Assembly (NCBI GenBank): GCA_020404105.1
Contig: JADBWH010000029.1
Span: 27,442 to 91,441, forward strand
Reading direction: 5' to 3'
Length of the DNA stretch: 64,000 bases
Origin: Pseudanabaena sp. M53BS1SP1A06MG
GTDB taxonomy: Bacteria > Cyanobacteriota > Cyanobacteriia > Pseudanabaenales > Pseudanabaenaceae
Part shown: piece after piece, positions 1-8,092 of the stretch
Layout of the letters: the number at the start of each line of letters is the position of its first letter
Numbering within the stretch: the first letter of the stretch is position 1
Made by a program: the position numbers and the translations under genes
Notes under the pieces: generated by a model
Database searches by the model: none
What the model saw: the letters and a program-made list of their open reading frames with translations, nothing else
Told to the model about the DNA's origin: nothing

Positions 1-818
1 TCAGGATGCTTCAAACGTCCCTCAATTTTGAGGGATACCACTCCCGCCTCGATCAAATCTGGCAAAACATCTAACCCTGCTAAATCTTGTGGGCTAAGTA
101 AATAGCGGCGATCGCCCAAATCCACTGGCTGACCATCGACAATCATCTCGTAGGGCATTCGACAGGCTTGGGCGCATTCCCCTCGATTTGCCGATCGCCC
201 ACCAAGGGATTCACTTGTCAAACATTGTCCTGAATAGGCAACACACAAAGCCCCATGTACAAACACTTCTAATGGCATGCCTATCTGGCGATCGCCGATT
301 TGTTTTTGAATTTTCTTAATTTCGGCGATCGAGCATTCTCGCGCCAAAACCACCAGATCACAGCCCAAAGACTTGGCAAACTCCACCCCTGCAACACTAG
401 TAACCGTCATCTGGGTTGAGCCATGAATGGGAAAGTCGGGCGACAAATGGCGAATTAAGCGACATAAGCCCACATCCTGCACGATCGCCGCATCTACTCC
501 CGCCGCAATAATTGATCGCAAATAGGATTCTACTGAGCCTAATTCTGGTGTAAAAATTAAAGTATTCAATGTCACATAACCCTTCACGCCTCGACGGTGG
601 AGAAACGCCATCAACTCAGTTAAATCTGATTCTATAAAGTTATGCGCCCGCATCCGCGCATTAAACTTTTCCAAGCCAAAATAAATAGCATCCGCCCCAT
701 TTTCCACTGCTGCCTTTGCACATTCCCAATTCCCCGCAGGGGCAAGGAGTTCAGGAGCTTTGATAGTAGAGGGAATCAAGGTTTCAACCTCTAATGTCTT
801 TTTATGATTAACAGTCAT
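1..818 (-). CDS. U32 family peptidase (collagenase-like), C-terminus beyond window edge
   Basis: The minus-strand frame starts at ATG 816-818 and runs off the left edge without a stop, giving about 272 N-terminal residues. The N-terminus has the family's ELLAPAGNWE motif. The U32 signature is clear in EVFVHGALCVAYSGQC, followed by CAQACR and a KIEGR segment. In the best-known bacterial members (RlhA and TrhP of E. coli) the family acts in RNA hydroxylation rather than classical proteolysis, so the peptidase name may mislead; which role applies here cannot be told from the sequence. No strong Shine-Dalgarno is seen before the start. The gene is the last of its direction before a 550-base spacer of repeats. 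Confidence 0.9.
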   Translation of the reverse strand, partial: MTVNHKKTLEVETLIPSTIKAPELLAPAGNWECAKAAVENGADAIYFGLEKFNARMRAHNFIESDLTELMAFLHRRGVKGYVTLNTLIFTPELGSVESYLRSIIAAGVDAAIVQDVGLCRLIRHLSPDFPIHGSTQMTVTSVAGVEFAKSLGCDLVVLARECSIAEIKKIQKQIGDRQIGMPLEVFVHGALCVAYSGQCLTSESLGGRSANRGECAQACRMPYEMIVDGQPVDLGDRRYLLSPQDLAGLDVLPDLIEAGVVSLKIEGRLKHP

Positions 819-997
819 AGCAATGATATGGACAGATATTCTATTCTAAGATAGTCTAAGGCTTATTTCGCAAATCGTAATATGGATTGCGCCAATTCTC
901 AGATTGAAACTAGAGATTTTATTTATAAATCCATATCATTTATGAGAGCGTAGATTGAATTAACATACAAACGAATTAATTTAGGTAGTCATCCAAT

Positions 998-1055
998 GTA
1001 ATTGTGTTGCGGGCGCTTCGCGCCCACAACACAATTACTAAAAAAATTACTTTGC
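998..1055. repeat. Palindromic repeat, family F copy 1
   Basis: The hairpin at 998-1038 has arms beginning GTAATTGTGTTG and a GC-rich GGGCGCTTCGCGCCC tip. The hairpin and its 3' flank (to about 1055) recur in inverted orientation at 49398-49459, which makes this a dispersed element rather than a local terminator only. Confidence 0.75.
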
Positions 1056-1190
1056 AGTACGAACTTAATTTAAGATTACTATCCTAAAATTACAAACTTC
1101 AAAATTGCAAAAGAATTTGACTATTAAAAAGTAGTGAATTTGAATAACCACAAACTGATAAAATCTCTTAACTATTACACTCATAATGCT

Positions 1191-1294
1191 AAGTAGCTCA
1201 ACTTAATTAAAACCCAAACCGAGAGTTTTGTTCCGCCCGCTATGCGGGCGGAACAAAACTCTCGGTTTTTAGTTTACTTATGTCTAGCTACTTA
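1191..1294. repeat. Palindromic repeat, family C copy 1
   Basis: This element of about 104 bp is bounded by AAGTAGCT and AGCTACTT ends, with a GTTCCGCCCGC...GCGGGCGGAAC core. Related copies are at 9145-9246, 44558-44662 and 49551-49650. It is nearly palindromic over its whole length. Confidence 0.85.
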
Positions 1295-1373
1295 TCTTCG
1301 ATTCTCAGGATTTAAACAAGGTAGTTCCAGAGTTTTATATAGAGCGCAGCACTTCCTTAGCTAAAACTTGACG

Positions 1374-1580
1374 TTAAATACTAGAAGACTTTGAGTGATT
1401 CGATTTCCATTTTAGATAATCTTCTACTGTTGGGAAATATTGGATCACGCCATCTAAGCCTTCAGGTCTGCCCTTAAGATAACCTTCTAAATATGCAGAA
1501 TCATCCTTACGTGGCAAAATCCCTCCGTCGCGATCGCGTTGTCCTTCTTGATAACGAGCTTCTCTGATATTGCCGAACAT
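1374..1580 (-). CDS. Small hypothetical protein (68 aa)
   Basis: This short open frame begins MFGNIREARY and is rich in charged and aromatic residues; it has no membrane segment or signal peptide. I chose ATG 1578-1580 because a GGGGACGGG stretch lies about 12 bases upstream. A GTG at 1604 would add eight residues. Composition looks protein-like (GYLKGRPEGLDG, YFPTVEDYLKW) rather than a chance frame. I do not recognise a family. It stands alone between a repeat-filled spacer and the VOC gene, so its context gives no hint of function. Confidence 0.5.
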   Translation of the reverse strand: MFGNIREARYQEGQRDRDGGILPRKDDSAYLEGYLKGRPEGLDGVIQYFPTVEDYLKWKSNHSKSSSI

Positions 1581-1755
1581 AATAATCACCCGTCCCCTTT
1601 TCACGCATTGAAAAGCTTTTTAGATTTGTCTCTATTGTATCCAGTATAACAAAAACTAACAAACAGTCTTGATTGTGGACACCATAACTAAAAGTTATTG
1701 TAAAAGGATTGTGCATCAGCCTAAATCATGCCTAAATCATGATGCTTAGACAATG

Positions 1756-2121
1756 TTAATGGTATTCAAAAATCTCGATCCGATTGCTAGCAGGGTCACG
1801 CAGATAAAAGCGATCGCAATTTGCTAATGGTTGGCGATCGGGAATAATCTCAACATTCAGACTTTGTAAATGCTGACGAAAAGCTTCCAAATCATCTACT
1901 TCAAAAGCAATATGTCGTCTACTGGGGATGTTAGGAATTTCTGGTTCCGTCGCGATATGAACTTGGATATTCCCCAGTTGATACCATGCACCCACAGCCT
2001 GTAGTGATGCAGGTTTGGGGATTTCCGATAATCCTAGCGCCTGACCATAGAAAAAGAGCATATCGGCTTCTAATTCAGGTGTGGAAGTAATTTGAATATG
2101 GTCTATCGCCTTAAGCCACAT
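1756..2121 (-). CDS. VOC (glyoxalase/bleomycin-resistance fold) protein
   Basis: This 121-residue protein has the vicinal-oxygen-chelate fold. It opens with AIDHIQITS, has a central RRHIAFEVDDLEAFRQHL and ends FYLRDPASNRIEIFEY. The last segment is the typical metal-ligand Glu strand, and the two His residues in the other segments are candidate ligands. The length fits a single-module VOC protein that dimerises. A good AGGAGA Shine-Dalgarno lies 7 bases before the ATG. It follows the MFS gene in the same direction, separated by a perfect hairpin, so it may be transcribed separately. The substrate cannot be inferred; family members include lactoylglutathione lyases, dioxygenases and drug-binding proteins. 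Confidence 0.85.
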   Translation of the reverse strand: MWLKAIDHIQITSTPELEADMLFFYGQALGLSEIPKPASLQAVGAWYQLGNIQVHIATEPEIPNIPSRRHIAFEVDDLEAFRQHLQSLNVEIIPDRQPLANCDRFYLRDPASNRIEIFEYH

Positions 2122-2150
2122 ATTTTTTCTCCTAATTGATTGAAATCATA

Positions 2151-2197
2151 AAGTGTGATTAAGTGGGCGTGAGCATCACGCCCACTTAATCACACTT
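2151..2197. terminator. Perfect 22-bp hairpin between MFS and VOC genes
   Basis: The arms at 2151-2172 and 2176-2197 are exactly complementary with a 3-base loop. The stop codon of the upstream MFS gene (2190-2192) lies inside the right arm. The arms are symmetric and could terminate in both directions. The stem is GC-rich at its tip and flanked by T-runs. Confidence 0.7.
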
Positions 2198-3524
2198 TTG
2201 AAGCTTGGACTTCTGATGTTTCCAAATCTGGTTCGCGATAATCTTCTAATGCACCGAGATTTTTGAGACTGGGGAATAGCCAGAGAGTAGCAAATACTAC
2301 GGCGATCGTACCAATGCCACCACCAACGACAGCGATAATCGGACCAAAAACTGCTGCTGCTAAACCTGACTCAAAGCCGCCTAGCTCATTGGATGCGCTG
2401 ATAAATACGCTATTGACCGCCGCAACCCGACCACGCAAATTTTCGGGGGTGCGAATTTGGACGAGGGTATGGCGAATGACAACGCTAATCATGTCGAGCG
2501 CTCCGCTAAAGACTAGCATCAACAGTGAGAGCCAGAACCATCGGGATAGCCCAAAGATAATCGTGACTATACCGAACCCAACGACTGACCAGAGCATCGC
2601 TAAGCCTGCACGACGGAACGGTGGCAAGTGAGCGATGATTACAGCCATCGTTAAGGCTCCAATTGATGGTGCAGCTTGGAGAAAGCCGAGTTCTAAGGGA
2701 CCAACTTGGAGAATGTCCTTCGCAAAAATTGGTAAGAGGGCAGTTGCGCCGCCGAGGAGCACTGCAAAAAGATCAAGGGAAATTGAAGCGAGGATAAGCT
2801 GATTATACCAAACAAATTTGAAACCTGCGGATAGAGACTTGATCGATATTGGTTCCGAAGAGTAGGTGACTGGGCGTTTGGGAATGACTACCACAGCGAT
2901 AAAACAAGATAGTGCCGCCAATGCCGAAAATAGATATACTCCCGTAGCGTTACCAAGAATCGCGATCACTAATCCTCCTAAAGCAGGCCCTGCCACAGCC
3001 GCGATTTGGAAACTGCTACTGTTCCAAGTGGCGGCATTGGTAAACATATTGATGGGGATTAACTGCCAGACAAAGGCATCACTGGCGGGTTTTAGGAAAG
3101 CGCGACCAATGCCAATCAAGGCAAGAATTACATAGATCCATGCGATCGCCCCTTTGCCATAGGAAATAGTGGCAAGTCCGAGGGAGCAGATAATGAGCAG
3201 GAAAATCGCGAATAGGATTGTCTTTTTGCGATCATGGCGATCGGCGACATGTCCTGCTAATAACGTTAATAGGATCATCGGTGTGACTTGTGCCAAGCCT
3301 ACACCTCCCAAGGCTAAAGCAGAACCAGTGCGATCGTAAATCTCCCAACCAAGGGCTACGGTTTGCATTTGGAAGGAGGTAAAAATGAGAATTCTGCCGA
3401 TCGCAAAGAGGCGAAAATCACGAATTCTGAGTGCCGCAAAAGGATCAGGGCGATCGGAGAGTTGGTTGATTTTAGGTGAAGTTTGCGAAGATTCTTGATT
3501 GGGGCTTTGCGGAAGAGAACTCAT
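2190..3524 (-). CDS. MFS transporter, EntS/multidrug-exporter type
   Basis: A 444-residue major facilitator protein of about 12 hydrophobic segments. The N-terminal block PDPFAALRIRDFRLFAIGRI leads into TM1. The loop GHVADRHDRKK between TM2 and TM3 is the MFS motif A, and RIRTPENLRGRVAAVNSVF between TM10 and TM11 is typical of the enterobactin-exporter (EntS)-like group. The ATG at 3522-3524 was chosen; a TTG 45 bases upstream is possible. The stop is 22 bases downstream of the MarR gene's end, so the two are probably one operon, with MarR controlling this exporter. The substrate is unknown; siderophores, macrolides or lipophilic drugs are all handled by relatives. Confidence 0.88.
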   Translation of the reverse strand: MSSLPQSPNQESSQTSPKINQLSDRPDPFAALRIRDFRLFAIGRILIFTSFQMQTVALGWEIYDRTGSALALGGVGLAQVTPMILLTLLAGHVADRHDRKKTILFAIFLLIICSLGLATISYGKGAIAWIYVILALIGIGRAFLKPASDAFVWQLIPINMFTNAATWNSSSFQIAAVAGPALGGLVIAILGNATGVYLFSALAALSCFIAVVVIPKRPVTYSSEPISIKSLSAGFKFVWYNQLILASISLDLFAVLLGGATALLPIFAKDILQVGPLELGFLQAAPSIGALTMAVIIAHLPPFRRAGLAMLWSVVGFGIVTIIFGLSRWFWLSLLMLVFSGALDMISVVIRHTLVQIRTPENLRGRVAAVNSVFISASNELGGFESGLAAAVFGPIIAVVGGGIGTIAVVFATLWLFPSLKNLGALEDYREPDLETSEVQASKV

Positions 3525-3546
3525 GGTAATGCGTAAAGAAAAAGCT

Positions 3547-4050
3547 TCACGGAGTAGATTTGGATTCAAAAACTTGGTAGAGAAGTGCTAAACTGTCATC
3601 AATTTTGGCGATCTGTTCTTCACTCAAGGAGTCCAGCAGATCAGCTATATAGGCACGGGTTAAATCTCTGGCAGCATCAAGGTGTGCTTTACCGTCGGGG
3701 GTCAATTTTAGAGAAACACGACGACGTTCCGATGGATGGTCACAGCGATGGACAAAGTTTCGTTGGACAAGGCGTTCCGTATTCGCTGAGGCAGTGGCAC
3801 AGGTTACGCCCAAATGTTCCGAAAGTTCGACGAGAGATGCACCGGGGTTACGATCTAAAAAAGCTAGAGTCCGAAACTGGGGAACCGATAGTTCAGTTGC
3901 CTTGCGATCGCGCATATCGGCTCGAATAAATCGCATGACTAAAGGAATTGTTTCCATTACTTTTGCCGCACATTGTTTGGATAATGTGGAGTCCAAAACT
4001 GGAGTAATGGATTCTGAAGCTGTTTGGCGAACTGACTTTTTCGATCCCAT
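3547..4050 (-). CDS. MarR family transcriptional regulator
   Basis: This 167-residue winged-helix regulator includes SVPQFRTLAFLDRNPGASLVE, then the recognition-helix region HLGVTCATASANTERLVQ and the wing HPSERRRVSLKLTPDGKAHL. These match MarR-family order and length. I chose ATG 4048-4050 (MGSKKSVRQ); a longer frame extends upstream but reads through a hairpin and has no family likeness. The gene is first in a likely two-gene unit with the MFS exporter, the usual arrangement for a MarR repressor of an efflux pump released by ligand binding. A perfect hairpin and a decayed ABC exporter lie directly upstream. Confidence 0.9.
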   Translation of the reverse strand: MGSKKSVRQTASESITPVLDSTLSKQCAAKVMETIPLVMRFIRADMRDRKATELSVPQFRTLAFLDRNPGASLVELSEHLGVTCATASANTERLVQRNFVHRCDHPSERRRVSLKLTPDGKAHLDAARDLTRAYIADLLDSLSEEQIAKIDDSLALLYQVFESKSTP

Positions 4051-4091
4051 AGGATGGTTAACTCTTAGCTGATATTGATTGTTACAGGGCA

Positions 4092-4118
4092 AAAGAGTAT
4101 CCCTTCGGGATACTCTTT
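4092..4118. terminator. Hairpin between decayed ABC exporter and marR
   Basis: The arms AAAGAGTATCCC and GGGATACTCTTT (4092-4103, 4107-4118) are perfectly complementary around TTC. The hairpin sits just after the permease remnant's stop and just before the marR start, which suits a terminator for the former exporter operon. Confidence 0.6.
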
Positions 4119-4132
4119 GACATTTTATCCCG

Positions 4133-4430
4133 TTACATTCCAATCTGACGATATAGGCGACCACCAATAAAGGTGAGGGCAATCAGGACTAACACCAAAA
4201 CTACTGTGTCAAAGCCATAGCCATAGATACTAGTACCATTTAGGAGCATCACTCCCCGCAGGGCATCAACCTCGATCGAAAAAATTGAAAAACAAGCTGC
4301 ACCCAGCATCACGATTAGTAAAACACCTAACATGGCGATCGCACTAAAGTTAAGCTGTACTCCTAGAACAAAGGACAGGAAATAAACCACCAATACCTGT
4401 GATAAACAGCGCACACCCGATGCAACCCCT
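4133..4430 (-). pseudogene. Remnant of ABC-2 type transporter permease
   Basis: Reading leftward, the frame gives GVRCLSQVLVVYFLSFVLG, then a hydrophobic run ending ACFSIFS, which jumps directly to IEVDALRGVMLLNGTSIYGY and a last membrane helix ending GGRLYRQIGM. In DrrB/NodJ-type permeases these blocks are separated by about 60 residues (the segment with the re-entrant helices before the EVDALRG motif) and preceded by three or more membrane helices. Both the middle and the N-terminal half are missing here, so this is a deleted remnant. It lies just downstream of the ABC ATPase remnant in the same direction, the normal order for such an exporter. Confidence 0.75.
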
Positions 4431-4440
4431 TCTTGTCGCT

Positions 4441-4590
4441 AAATTAGCCCAATCGTTGAGCCGTCCGTCGATTTCTAGATGTTTCACGATAATTACCTCC
4501 TCCTGTTGTCAATTGATCGCCTGTATAATGGATAAATACATCATCCAATGTTGCCTTTTCACCATTGAGAGAAGCTTTGAGTTCGCTTCC
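4441..4590 (-). pseudogene. Remnant of ABC exporter ATPase C-terminus
   Basis: The minus strand encodes ELKASLNGEKATLDDVFIHY followed by TGDQLTTGG and a stop near 4441. ATLDDVFIHYTG is the conserved C-terminal signature of DrrA-type drug-export ATPases. No Walker A, signature motif or Walker B is present upstream, so only the last 50 or so residues survive. A neighbouring permease remnant confirms that a two-component ABC-2 exporter once stood here next to the MarR gene. Confidence 0.72.
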
Positions 4591-4664
4591 TTAACTTAAT
4601 CAAGTTTATGCAAATGAAAGAAAAAATTCAGTAAAATTTTTAGAAATGATGGTGATTAAATAGT

Positions 4665-4704
4665 TAGATACCCTAATAATTTTAACTAATTATTAGGGTA
4701 TCTA
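4665..4704. repeat. Perfect AT-rich palindrome
   Basis: Arms of 17 bases (4665-4681, 4688-4704; TAGATACCCTAATAATT and its complement) flank a 6-base centre. It could be a terminator or a regulatory palindrome. It lies 75 bases beyond the ABC ATPase remnant. Confidence 0.6.
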
Positions 4705-4833
4705 ATATTTTGATATATGACAACCCCCATCGGGTTATTTTTGCGAAGGGCTTGATTTTATGGTTTGCCTGCAGCTAATTACCAAACGAATCCTGTCAGC
4801 ATATCATCCACCTGAGTAATTGCTATATTCAAC

Positions 4834-4918
4834 TAAAGCGGACTCAATAACGCCTGTAATCAACCCATTTTAAGGAGTTTAAGCTTTCATCCCGTAATTT
4901 ATTACAGGGATATTGCGT
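4834..4918. repeat. Dispersed repeat, family E copy 1
   Basis: A block with TAAAGCGG, TGTAATCAACCC, GTTTAAGCTTTCA and CCTGTAATTTA-like segments in order. The same order recurs at 19436-19530, so this is a dispersed element of unknown function. Confidence 0.6.
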
Positions 4919-5042
4919 AAGTCCTATGGACTTTAAATAATCGCGAAGCCCTTGTTAATAGTTTTACTAAGCAACTCTATTAACAAGGTAACAAGTAACA
5001 AGGTAACAAGGGCTTTGAGTATGAATTAATTGTTAAATTGCT

Positions 5043-5699
5043 TTATATAGGTAGAATCAAGCGATAGGACTGCGCTTTAATCAGAATAGAGATTCCCAAA
5101 TAAATTAAGATTAGAGGACAGATTTTGCTGCCATAACGGGCAACCAAAACAGAAATTCCAGGGAAACGAGTTAGGCTATAGGAACAGAGACACCAGAAAC
5201 CAACAGTCAAGTAGCACATGCCCAAGATCACGCCAAGGCTAGGCAAGCTACTAGTTGCAAACAAAGGTATATAGACTGCAATATTGTTGCCTCCATTAGA
5301 GATATGCACGGCAGTGACACGATGGGTCTTAGGATCACGAAGTGTTGACCATAATGACTGCTTAATGCGAGGTCTGCCAACTTCGGTATGAACGTGATCT
5401 AATTCATCAGGTCTATCATTATTTTCTTCTTTACTTAGTAGCTGATTGATTCCAATAATAACCGGTAGGCAACCTAGCAAGCCAATCCACATATCGGGAA
5501 CGACCATTCCGACAAAGAAGCCAATCATGCTAATACAGACTAAAATTGTAAATCCAAGGAATTCACCAATTACGACGTGACGGGGACGAAAAGTACGGCT
5601 TACTCTTCCAAAGAATGATGTTAGATAAATATTATCGTCAAGGGTTGTTGCTACTGCAACTGCTAGACCTGTGGCGATTGTTCCTTCTAACCAACTCAT
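5043..5699 (-). CDS. CadD-family (cadmium resistance-like) transporter, copy 1
   Basis: This 218-residue inner-membrane protein has about six hydrophobic segments and family features: ATTLDDNIYLTSFFGRV in the first helix region, FRPRHVVIGEFLGF, and HISNGGNNIAVYIPLFA in the second half. I chose ATG 5697-5699 because GGAAGGAGTG lies 8-9 bases upstream; an upstream in-frame start would add an implausible hydrophilic leader. Relatives export Cd2+ or other cations, but the acidic pair of the first motif (usually DD followed by I/L) is kept while the loop is rich in Glu/Asp, so specificity is open. It is transcribed divergently from the second CadD paralogue at 6131. Confidence 0.85.
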   Translation of the reverse strand: MSWLEGTIATGLAVAVATTLDDNIYLTSFFGRVSRTFRPRHVVIGEFLGFTILVCISMIGFFVGMVVPDMWIGLLGCLPVIIGINQLLSKEENNDRPDELDHVHTEVGRPRIKQSLWSTLRDPKTHRVTAVHISNGGNNIAVYIPLFATSSLPSLGVILGMCYLTVGFWCLCSYSLTRFPGISVLVARYGSKICPLILIYLGISILIKAQSYRLILPI

Positions 5700-6130
5700 C
5701 TTGAGTTCACTCCTTCCAATTTGCTTTTTACTGAATTCATCATATGGGATTCCCACAATAGAAACAAATATACTTATTTGTTAAAACAATAACTTCGCTT
5801 TATAAGTAAAAACTTGTATTCATGTTTTAAGTAACTTGAGATTTGATATGCATAAGATCTGCATCAAAGTCTTTCTGCACCTATATAAATTGTGCAATGT
5901 GCAAATTCAATCAGGATCTTCATCAATCACTTTTATTTATTCTTTTAAAAAGAAACTATATTTGATGTTATTGATTATGATCGCTATATTAATGTCATTC
6001 CTAATAAAACTTCGACTCAAAAAAGATTCCATCATTTTAACGAGAGAATTCCGTTAATTATTGATTGAGAATATATTGCTAGAATCAGTTTCAGCAAGAT
6101 GTCGGTAGATCAATAATTCAGAAAGAAATT

Positions 6131-6865
6131 ATGAACGCACTACTAACTTCAATTCCCACAGCTCTAGCAGCCTTTACCGCGACAAACCTTGATGACGTAC
6201 TTATTCTGCTACTGTTTTTCTCACAGGTAAGTGCAGCATTACGTAAACGCCATATTGTGCTTGGTCAATACATAGGATTTGGGGCGCTAGTGGCAGCGAG
6301 TTTATCTGGATATTTTGGTGGACTATTGATGCCCCGTGACTGGATTGGTATGTTAGGGATTTTACCGATCGCCATTGGTCTTAATCGTCTCTTTATCCCC
6401 GATATTGAAGATGTTGAATCAGAAGAGAACCTTCAGGAAACATCAAATTCTTGGTTCTCTAACTTACTGTCTCCTCAAGTTTATAGCGTAGCGGCTGTTA
6501 CCTTTGCCAATGGTGGTGACAATGTAGGAATTTATGTTCCGCTTTTTGCTAGCACTACTTGGGAAAGCTTGTTAGTAATTCTTGTTGTGTTCTTTTCGAT
6601 GGTAGGGGTATGGTGCTATGCTGCCTATCACTTAATTCAAGTACCTGCGATCGCGGATGCTTTAACCCGTTATGGTAATTATCTAGTTCCTTTTGTGCTA
6701 ATTGGATTAGGAATTCTGATCATGATCGATAGTCACACACTCGAAAATCGTGGGTTAGCCGTTCTCAGCTTATTAATTGGTGGCTTAGTTGTTTTAAACC
6801 TTGGTCGCAATCTTGCCGAACTCAACTCCTCTAAAGAGCCACAACTAGAAAAGATCTCTGGTTAG
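6131..6865 (+). CDS. CadD-family transporter, copy 2
   Basis: A 244-residue membrane protein. It shows TATNLDDVLILLLFFSQVSA, RKRHIVLGQYIGFGALVA and TFANGGDNVGIYVPLFAST, the two half-motifs of the CadD family, plus an extra C-terminal hydrophobic segment (LAVLSLLIGGLVVLNLG) not present in the other two copies. It is followed after 60 bases by a secreted-protein gene in the same direction and then a DUF202 gene, so the three may be one transcript. Family members are permeases for cadmium and possibly other divalent cations. Whether this one transports metal, calcium or another ion cannot be decided from sequence. Confidence 0.88.
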   Translation: MNALLTSIPTALAAFTATNLDDVLILLLFFSQVSAALRKRHIVLGQYIGFGALVAASLSGYFGGLLMPRDWIGMLGILPIAIGLNRLFIPDIEDVESEENLQETSNSWFSNLLSPQVYSVAAVTFANGGDNVGIYVPLFASTTWESLLVILVVFFSMVGVWCYAAYHLIQVPAIADALTRYGNYLVPFVLIGLGILIMIDSHTLENRGLAVLSLLIGGLVVLNLGRNLAELNSSKEPQLEKISG

Positions 6866-6925
6866 CATCAAGATTTCACAAGCTCCAGTTTTTGATTAAA
6901 CCTTAACTTTTCAGAAAAAAAATCT

Positions 6926-7486
6926 ATGAAACTAATTCAATCTTTACTTTTTATTTTCGTAGTATTGCTTAATTTGGCGATCGCTCAACCATCCTTAGCC
7001 AATAAACCACCCGTTACCAGCAACCCTGACTATATCGAGGTAACTGAAGAGTTAGCCAAGGCGAATGATCCCACGGCAATTGCCAAACTCCAATTTGAGA
7101 AATATATCATCGAAACTGGTGAATCCTTTGCGGAATGCCGCAATCTCACTGGTGGTTCTTTAGCTATCTATGGTAAAAAGTCGAAGTTAGATTTATCTAC
7201 CTTCGATAACAGTCTCTATACATTACCCCATGGTCAAACAACTAATGAAGATTGGAACTGTCAAGGAGTTTATTTGCCAACGGGTTTAAACAATGATAGT
7301 GAGCCTGTGGCTATCAAGATTGTGACTGGCACGCAACTAGTCGCTAAATCCAATCCCGAAACTGGTGCAGTGGAACTGAACATTCCTGCGGCTAAAGTTT
7401 ATAAAACTGGTGAAGTCAATTGGGCAATTCCTGAAACTCCTGAAGCCTTAGCTGCCATGAACTTAATCGAAGCACCATTAGATTAA
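6926..7486 (+). CDS. Secreted/periplasmic protein of unknown function
   Basis: This 186-residue protein begins with a clear signal peptide: MKLIQS, a hydrophobic core LLFIFVVLLNLAIA and a likely cleavage after QPSLA. The mature part is mixed charged and polar with two cysteines (in FAECRNLTG and DWNCQGV) that could form a disulphide, and conserved-looking GKKSKLDL and LPHGQT segments. No family was recognised. It lies 60 bases after a CadD-type transporter and 170 bases before a DUF202 protein, in the same direction. An accessory role in the transport cluster, for example in periplasmic metal binding, is a guess from position only. Confidence 0.75.
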   Translation: MKLIQSLLFIFVVLLNLAIAQPSLANKPPVTSNPDYIEVTEELAKANDPTAIAKLQFEKYIIETGESFAECRNLTGGSLAIYGKKSKLDLSTFDNSLYTLPHGQTTNEDWNCQGVYLPTGLNNDSEPVAIKIVTGTQLVAKSNPETGAVELNIPAAKVYKTGEVNWAIPETPEALAAMNLIEAPLD

Positions 7487-7545
7487 GTCCTTAGGGACGC
7501 TCATTAAAACAATTCTACACTGCAAAAACGTGATTTAATCTCATC

Positions 7546-7592
7546 AAATCTCCTGATATATAAGGATTCTCATCTTTTTGTACAGGAGATTT
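7546..7592 (+). terminator. Possible terminator after secreted-protein gene
   Basis: The stem AAATCTCCTG (7546-7555) with CAGGAGATTT (7583-7592) is followed by T-rich sequence. The loop of 27 bases is long, so this is tentative. Confidence 0.4.
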
Positions 7593-7658
7593 TTTAATAT
7601 ATAATCTGGAGAATGAATTTTTCTCAATCCAAATATCGACGATCCCAAATCCAAGATA

Positions 7659-8087
7659 ATGCAATTATCCTTCAAGCCCAAAAATAGTACAGATGCAACT
7701 ACCCTAACTGGAAAACAAAATCCTAATCGCGTGCGCGATCATTTAGCCAACGAAAGAACCTATCTATCATGGATGCGGATGGCGATCGCCCTATTAGGCG
7801 TTGGTGTGATCGTAGTCCGTTTAAGAATTTTACGTCCTCCGATGTTGCCTACCCCTGGCAATGGCTGGAAATTGGGATTAGCATTTTCCATTATCGGGAT
7901 GTTAACAGTGTGGCTCTCAACGCATCATTATTTTGCGGTACGTCATGATATTGATGCTGATACTTTCGATCCACCAGATCGTTGGGTTGTGCTATTTAGC
8001 TTAGCAATCACATTCATTGGCGCTGGTGTGATCTATTACGTGTTCGCTGCACCATTAGAACAAATGAGTTTAATTATTCCTGATTAG
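7659..8087 (+). CDS. DUF202 (YidH-like) small membrane protein
   Basis: A 142-residue protein. The family's hallmark, NRVRDHLANERTYLSWMRMA, is followed by a helix and then two further hydrophobic segments (LGLAFSIIGMLTVWLS, VVLFSLAITFIGAGVIYYVF), the usual three-helix topology of DUF202/YidH inner-membrane proteins. Its function is unknown in general; in other organisms homologues are linked to membrane-integrity or phosphate/metal functions. It is the third gene in the CadD-secreted-DUF202 row and converges with the LysR gene 5 bases beyond its stop. Confidence 0.9.
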   Translation: MQLSFKPKNSTDATTLTGKQNPNRVRDHLANERTYLSWMRMAIALLGVGVIVVRLRILRPPMLPTPGNGWKLGLAFSIIGMLTVWLSTHHYFAVRHDIDADTFDPPDRWVVLFSLAITFIGAGVIYYVFAAPLEQMSLIIPD

Positions 8088-8092
8088 CTACT

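Larger units (their letters stand above)
821..1373. other. Spacer with two palindromic repeats
   Basis: No coding region is supported in this AT-rich gap. It holds the hairpin at 998-1038 and the family C repeat at 1191-1294, listed separately. The remainder is low-complexity A+T-rich sequence with no recognisable signal. Confidence 0.6.
4600..5042. other. Gene-free spacer with palindrome and dispersed repeat
   Basis: No coding frame is supported. The spacer holds a perfect palindrome at 4665-4704 and a family E repeat at about 4834-4918, and a simple duplication of GTAACAAG near 4985-5010. The rest shows nothing recognisable. Confidence 0.6.

Noticed and set aside
5836..6057. AT-rich plus-strand open frame of 73 codons with a hydrophobic stretch
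   Set aside because: It lies between two divergent CadD genes and reads as low-complexity Ile/Leu/Lys sequence with no Shine-Dalgarno or family feature; likely chance.
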